Positions 4,568 through 7,086 of a stretch of 7,086 nt of DNA are shown here, in pieces (positions within the stretch are counted from its first letter, which is position 1; each line of letters begins with the position of its first letter). This stretch comes from a bacterium. Its GTDB lineage: Bacteria; Patescibacteriota; Minisyncoccia; UBA6257. The DNA lies in contig JAGGZF010000070.1 of the NCBI GenBank assembly GCA_021162155.1, positions 1 to 7,086 on the forward strand, written 5' to 3'. The notes beneath the pieces are model-generated. The model did no database searches. It was not told the DNA's origin and saw only the letters and a list, made by a program, of their open reading frames with translations. A program made the position numbers and the translations under genes.

Positions 4568-5377
4568 ATGATAGGTGTTTTTGACTCGGGATTGGGAGGA
4601 TTGACTATTTTTAAGGGCCTTCTTAAAGAGTTACCCGATTACAATTATATCTATTTAGGGGATAATGCTCGGGTGCCCTATGGTGGGAGATCTGATGAGA
4701 TAATCTATCGCTATACTAAACAGGCGGTAGATTTTTTATTTTCTCAAGGTTGTCAATTGGTGATATTAGCATGTAATACTGCTACCAGTGTTGCTTTAAG
4801 GCGCCTACAAAGGGAGTATCTTCCTTTAACTTATCCTCAGAGAAGAATTTTAGGAGTTATTCGCCCGGCTGTAGAAGTAGCAGTAGAGTTGTCTTTTAAT
4901 AATAGGATAGGGGTAATAGGCACAGATGCTACAGTTAATTCTGGTGCTTTCGAGAGAGAGTTGAAAAAGATTCGTTCTAATTTTAAGGTTTTTCAGCAAG
5001 CCTGTCCCTTATTGGTTCCTATTATAGAAGCAGGGGAATTAAAATGGAGAGGATTAGATTTAATTTTAGATAAATATCTGGCGTCCCTGAAAAGAAAAGA
5101 TGTAGGTGCTTTAATTTTAGGTTGCACTCATTATGGATTAATCAAGGATAAAATTCAGCAGCATATAGGAAAAAAGGTAAGAATAATATCAGAAGAAGAA
5201 ATATTACCTGCTAAATTACAGGATTACTTATGGAGGCATCCGGAGATAGAGAAAAAAATACCTCGGGATAGAAAAATCAGGTATTTAGCTACTAGTTACA
5301 GCCAGAGATTTACAGAATTAACTTCTTTGTTTTTGGGTAAAAAAGTGGAATTTGAAGTAGTGGATATAGATAAATAG
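4568..5377 (+). CDS. murI: Glutamate racemase
   Basis: MurI interconverts L- and D-glutamate in the cytoplasm and supplies the D-Glu of the peptidoglycan stem peptide; it needs no cofactor and uses two cysteines. The 269-residue product starts directly with the family motif IGVFDSGLGGLT (residues 2-13), followed by YLGDNARVPYGG (29-40). The first catalytic cysteine is C69 in ACNTATS and the second C186 in GCTHYG, with the conserved His188. Length is that of the family. The start is the first ATG of the frame, and nothing is missing at the N-terminus. No SD; the message may be leaderless. It leads the run murI-prfB-ftsE-ftsX, and indicates that this small-genome cell makes its own peptidoglycan precursors. 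Confidence 0.96.
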   Translation: MIGVFDSGLGGLTIFKGLLKELPDYNYIYLGDNARVPYGGRSDEIIYRYTKQAVDFLFSQGCQLVILACNTATSVALRRLQREYLPLTYPQRRILGVIRPAVEVAVELSFNNRIGVIGTDATVNSGAFERELKKIRSNFKVFQQACPLLVPIIEAGELKWRGLDLILDKYLASLKRKDVGALILGCTHYGLIKDKIQQHIGKKVRIISEEEILPAKLQDYLWRHPEIEKKIPRDRKIRYLATSYSQRFTELTSLFLGKKVEFEVVDIDK

Positions 5378-5410
5378 ATAGAAATAAATCTTTACTGAAA
5401 CAAGATTATC

Positions 5411-5419
5411 TGATAGTAT
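5411..5419 (+). promoter_or_regulatory. Weak candidate -10 before prfB
   Basis: TGATAGTAT (TGn plus TAGTAT) ends seven bases before ATG 5427. This is the spacing seen before murI and could give a leaderless prfB transcript, but there is no -35 and such hexamers are common in AT-rich DNA. Confidence 0.22.
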
Positions 5420-5426
5420 AGAAAAG

Positions 5427-6143
5427 ATGCAGTATGATAATCGAGATGTGACTTTGAGTATCTACGCTGGAGCCGGAGGAGTAGACGCAGAGGATTGGGC
5501 TGCCTTACTTTTTAGAATGTATAGAAAATATTGTGAAAAGAAAGGGTGGAAGATGGAAATCATAGATAAAAAGATGAACGAGTATGGGGGCATAGATCAT
5601 ATAGTCACTAAAATAACAGGAAAGGATGTATATAAGATATTAAAACAAGAAAATGGAGTGCATAGATTAGTAAGAATATCTCCTTTTTCTGCTGCTAAAC
5701 TGCGTCATACTTCTTTTGCTTTAGTAGAGGTGTTGCCTATTATGCAGCCGCAAGAAATGCCTTTCAGAGAAGAAGATTTAGAAATAAGTTTTTTCCGTTC
5801 TTCTGGACCCGGAGGACAGAATGTGCAAAAAGTAGAAACAGCAGTAAGAATAAAACATAAACCTACAGGAATAGTTGTTAGTTGTCAGCAAGGAAGGTCT
5901 CAATATCAGAATAAACAGAGAGCATTAGAAATATTACGAGCAAAATTACATCATTTAGCAGAAGAAAAAAAAGTAAAAACTTTACAGGAATTAAAAGGCA
6001 CAAAGCAGAAAATAGAGTGGGGGAATCAAATTCGTTCTTATGTATTACATCCTTATAAGATGGTAAAGGACCATCGTACGGGGAAGAAAATAAATAAAGT
6101 AGAAGAAGTTTTAGATGGCAATTTAGAATTAATTTATCAATGA
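5427..6143 (+). CDS. prfB: Peptide chain release factor 2, short form lacking domain 1
   Basis: RF2 recognises UAA and UGA in the ribosomal A site and triggers peptide release. The 238-residue product begins just before GAGGVDAEDW (residues 15-24). It carries the RF2-type stop-recognition tripeptide SPF at 85-87 (HRLVRISPF) and the catalytic GGQ at 129-131 (SSGPGGQNVQ). The conserved WGNQIRSYVLHPYKMVKDHRT block and a complete C-terminus follow. Compared with E. coli RF2 (365 residues, GGQ at 250-252), about 120 N-terminal residues, the helical domain 1, are absent. murI ends 49 bases upstream, and the frame is closed by TAA at 5385-5387. Only 13 codons (IFTETRLSDSIEK) lie between, without a usual start codon, so there is no room for domain 1 or for the usual early programmed frameshift. 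It ends in TGA. ftsE follows after 28 bases. Confidence 0.93.
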   Translation: MQYDNRDVTLSIYAGAGGVDAEDWAALLFRMYRKYCEKKGWKMEIIDKKMNEYGGIDHIVTKITGKDVYKILKQENGVHRLVRISPFSAAKLRHTSFALVEVLPIMQPQEMPFREEDLEISFFRSSGPGGQNVQKVETAVRIKHKPTGIVVSCQQGRSQYQNKQRALEILRAKLHHLAEEKKVKTLQELKGTKQKIEWGNQIRSYVLHPYKMVKDHRTGKKINKVEEVLDGNLELIYQ

Positions 6144-6171
6144 ATCAGTGAATTTAATAAGATGACTTTTT

Positions 6172-6855
6172 ATGTCTCTGGTTTATTTTAAAAACATCTC
6201 CAAAAACTACAAGGGAAATTTGGTTTTAGATAATGTTACTTTTGAAATAGAAAGAGGAGAGTTTGTGTCTCTAGTAGGTCGTTCAGGAGTAGGAAAAACT
6301 ACCTTATTAAAGATATTAATGCATGAAGAGAAACCAACCAAAGGAAGGGTGTTCTTTGAAGGTAAAGATATCTTTAAGATGAAACCGCGAGAAGTTACTT
6401 TATTAAGAAGGAAATTGGGAATGATTTTTCAAGATTTTAAGCTATTACCTACTAAAACTGCTTCAGAAAACATAGCATTTGCTTTAGAAGTTTTAGGTTA
6501 TCCAGAAAAAATTATTCGGAAAGAAGTTCAGGAATTACTAAAATTAGTAAATTTAGAGGATAAAGGAGACCTCTTTCCTTATCAGTTATCTGCAGGGGAA
6601 AAACAGAGGGTTTCTTTGGCTAGAGCATTGATTCACCGGCCTGAAATTATTTTAGCCGATGAACCGACTGGAAATTTAGACCCAATCAATACTTGGGAAA
6701 TTATTAAACTTTTACTTAAAATTAATGAAATGGGAACAGCGATTATTCTTGCTACTCATGATAAAGAGATAGTAAATACTTTAAATAGGAGAGTTATTAG
6801 TTTAGAAGGAGGAAAGTTAATAAGAGACGAGAAAGAAGGGAAATATATTATTTAA
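6172..6855 (+). CDS. ftsE: Cell division ATP-binding protein FtsE
   Basis: FtsE is the cytoplasmic ABC-type ATPase that, with the membrane protein FtsX, transmits division signals to peptidoglycan hydrolases. The 227-residue chain has all ATPase motifs: Walker A GRSGVGKT (36-43), Q-loop Q87 in the FtsE-typical MIFQDFKLLP, signature LSAGEKQR (139-146, usually LSGGEQQR), Walker B IILADEP (159-165) with E164, D-loop NLD (168-170) and H-loop H196 in ATHDKE. Length is normal. It begins 28 bases after prfB and is followed by ftsX, an order also known in Gram-positive bacteria. No SD. The start ATG gives the typical MxxVYFKNISKNY opening. Confidence 0.96.
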   Translation: MSLVYFKNISKNYKGNLVLDNVTFEIERGEFVSLVGRSGVGKTTLLKILMHEEKPTKGRVFFEGKDIFKMKPREVTLLRRKLGMIFQDFKLLPTKTASENIAFALEVLGYPEKIIRKEVQELLKLVNLEDKGDLFPYQLSAGEKQRVSLARALIHRPEIILADEPTGNLDPINTWEIIKLLLKINEMGTAIILATHDKEIVNTLNRRVISLEGGKLIRDEKEGKYII

Positions 6856-6889
6856 TGGTAAATAAAAATAAATGTAGAATGTAAGTTAT

Positions 6890-7086
6890 ATGTTTATTCT
6901 AATTAAGAGAGTTTTTCAAACTGCTTGGCAGGGCTTAATAAGGAATCGTTGGCTTACCTTGGCCTGTGTAGTTATGATGGTAATTAGTCTACTTCTTTTT
7001 AGTACTATTTTTGTTTTTAATTATATTTCCCACTCATTAATTGACTACTTAAAAAACAAAGTTGATATTAGTCTTTATTTTAAACC
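6890..7086 (+). CDS. ftsX: Cell division protein FtsX, N-terminal part (cut by the window edge)
   Basis: The first 65 codons are present. They read MFILIKRVFQTAWQGLIRNRW, then a transmembrane helix (about residues 22-45, LTLACVVMMVISLLLFSTIFVFNYI), then HSLIDYLKNKVDISLYF, the start of the extracellular domain. The R-NRW box before the first helix and the VDISLYF strand after it are typical of FtsX. A TAG at 6875-6877 closes the frame upstream, so ATG 6890 is the start, 34 bases after ftsE. A TAGAAT hexamer at 6875-6880 might be a weak internal promoter. FtsX is expected to have four membrane spans; only the first is in view. Confidence 0.92.
   Translation, partial: MFILIKRVFQTAWQGLIRNRWLTLACVVMMVISLLLFSTIFVFNYISHSLIDYLKNKVDISLYFK

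Noticed and set aside
5378..5426. Programmed frameshift of the E. coli prfB kind
   Set aside because: No SD-like stimulator and CTT-TGA slip site here, and the space between murI and prfB is too short to hold domain 1 in any frame.
6855..6884. Nine-codon ATG frame overlapping the ftsE stop
   Set aside because: Too short, Lys/Asn-rich, no SD; most likely intergenic sequence before ftsX.
1..7086. CRISPR array, insertion sequence, integrase or phage genes
   Set aside because: No regularly spaced repeats, terminal inverted repeats, transposase or integrase motifs were seen; the tRNA genes have no adjacent duplicated 3' ends marking an attachment site.

Overview
The window looks like chromosomal sequence from a streamlined, AT-rich bacterium, most likely of the Candidate Phyla Radiation (Patescibacteria, Parcubacteria-like). 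This placement is inferred from gene content, from a short EF-Ts, from housekeeping genes without Shine-Dalgarno (SD) sequences, from tRNA genes without an encoded CCA, and from tight packing with a gene/tRNA overlap. TGA is a normal stop here: it ends prfB, and prfB is itself a release factor 2 (RF2) gene.

Layout. (1) Positions 1-207, minus strand: probable start of an unrecognised gene that runs off the left edge. (2) Positions 208-558: no conventional gene. It holds two near-perfect SD boxes, each followed by a mini-ORF (13 and 25 codons), a strong intrinsic terminator, a near-consensus promoter and a third perfect SD box. (3) Positions 559-1743: an orphan exported protein of 394 aa with a signal peptide, ended by its own terminator; it forms a self-contained unit. 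(4) Positions 1839-3252: rpsB-tsf (ribosomal protein uS2 and EF-Ts). (5) Positions 3317-3958: a membrane-anchored protein with a TPR-like segment, whose stop codon lies inside the next gene, a tRNA. (6) Positions 3949-4520: tRNA-Thr(UGU), tRNA-Tyr(GUA), tRNA-Thr(GGU), rpmG (bL33), tRNA-Trp(CCA). This order matches the thrU-tyrU-glyT-thrT-tufB cluster known from E. coli with glyT and tufB missing. (7) Positions 4568-7086: murI, a short prfB, ftsE and the start of ftsX, probably cotranscribed. They link peptidoglycan precursor supply and division with translation termination.

Working together: regions 4 to 6 form a translation block (ribosome subunits, elongation factor, tRNAs). Region 7 joins D-glutamate synthesis to FtsEX, which controls peptidoglycan hydrolases at division. 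The left third differs in style: it has very strong SD sites, a good sigma-70 promoter and two intrinsic terminators, none of which is seen around the housekeeping genes.

Most worth a second look: the triple SD cassette with mini-ORFs in front of the orphan exported protein; the RF2 gene with no room for domain 1; the overlap of a protein stop codon with tRNA-Thr, where RNase P cleavage would leave a non-stop mRNA; and an rpmG message bounded on both sides by tRNAs.
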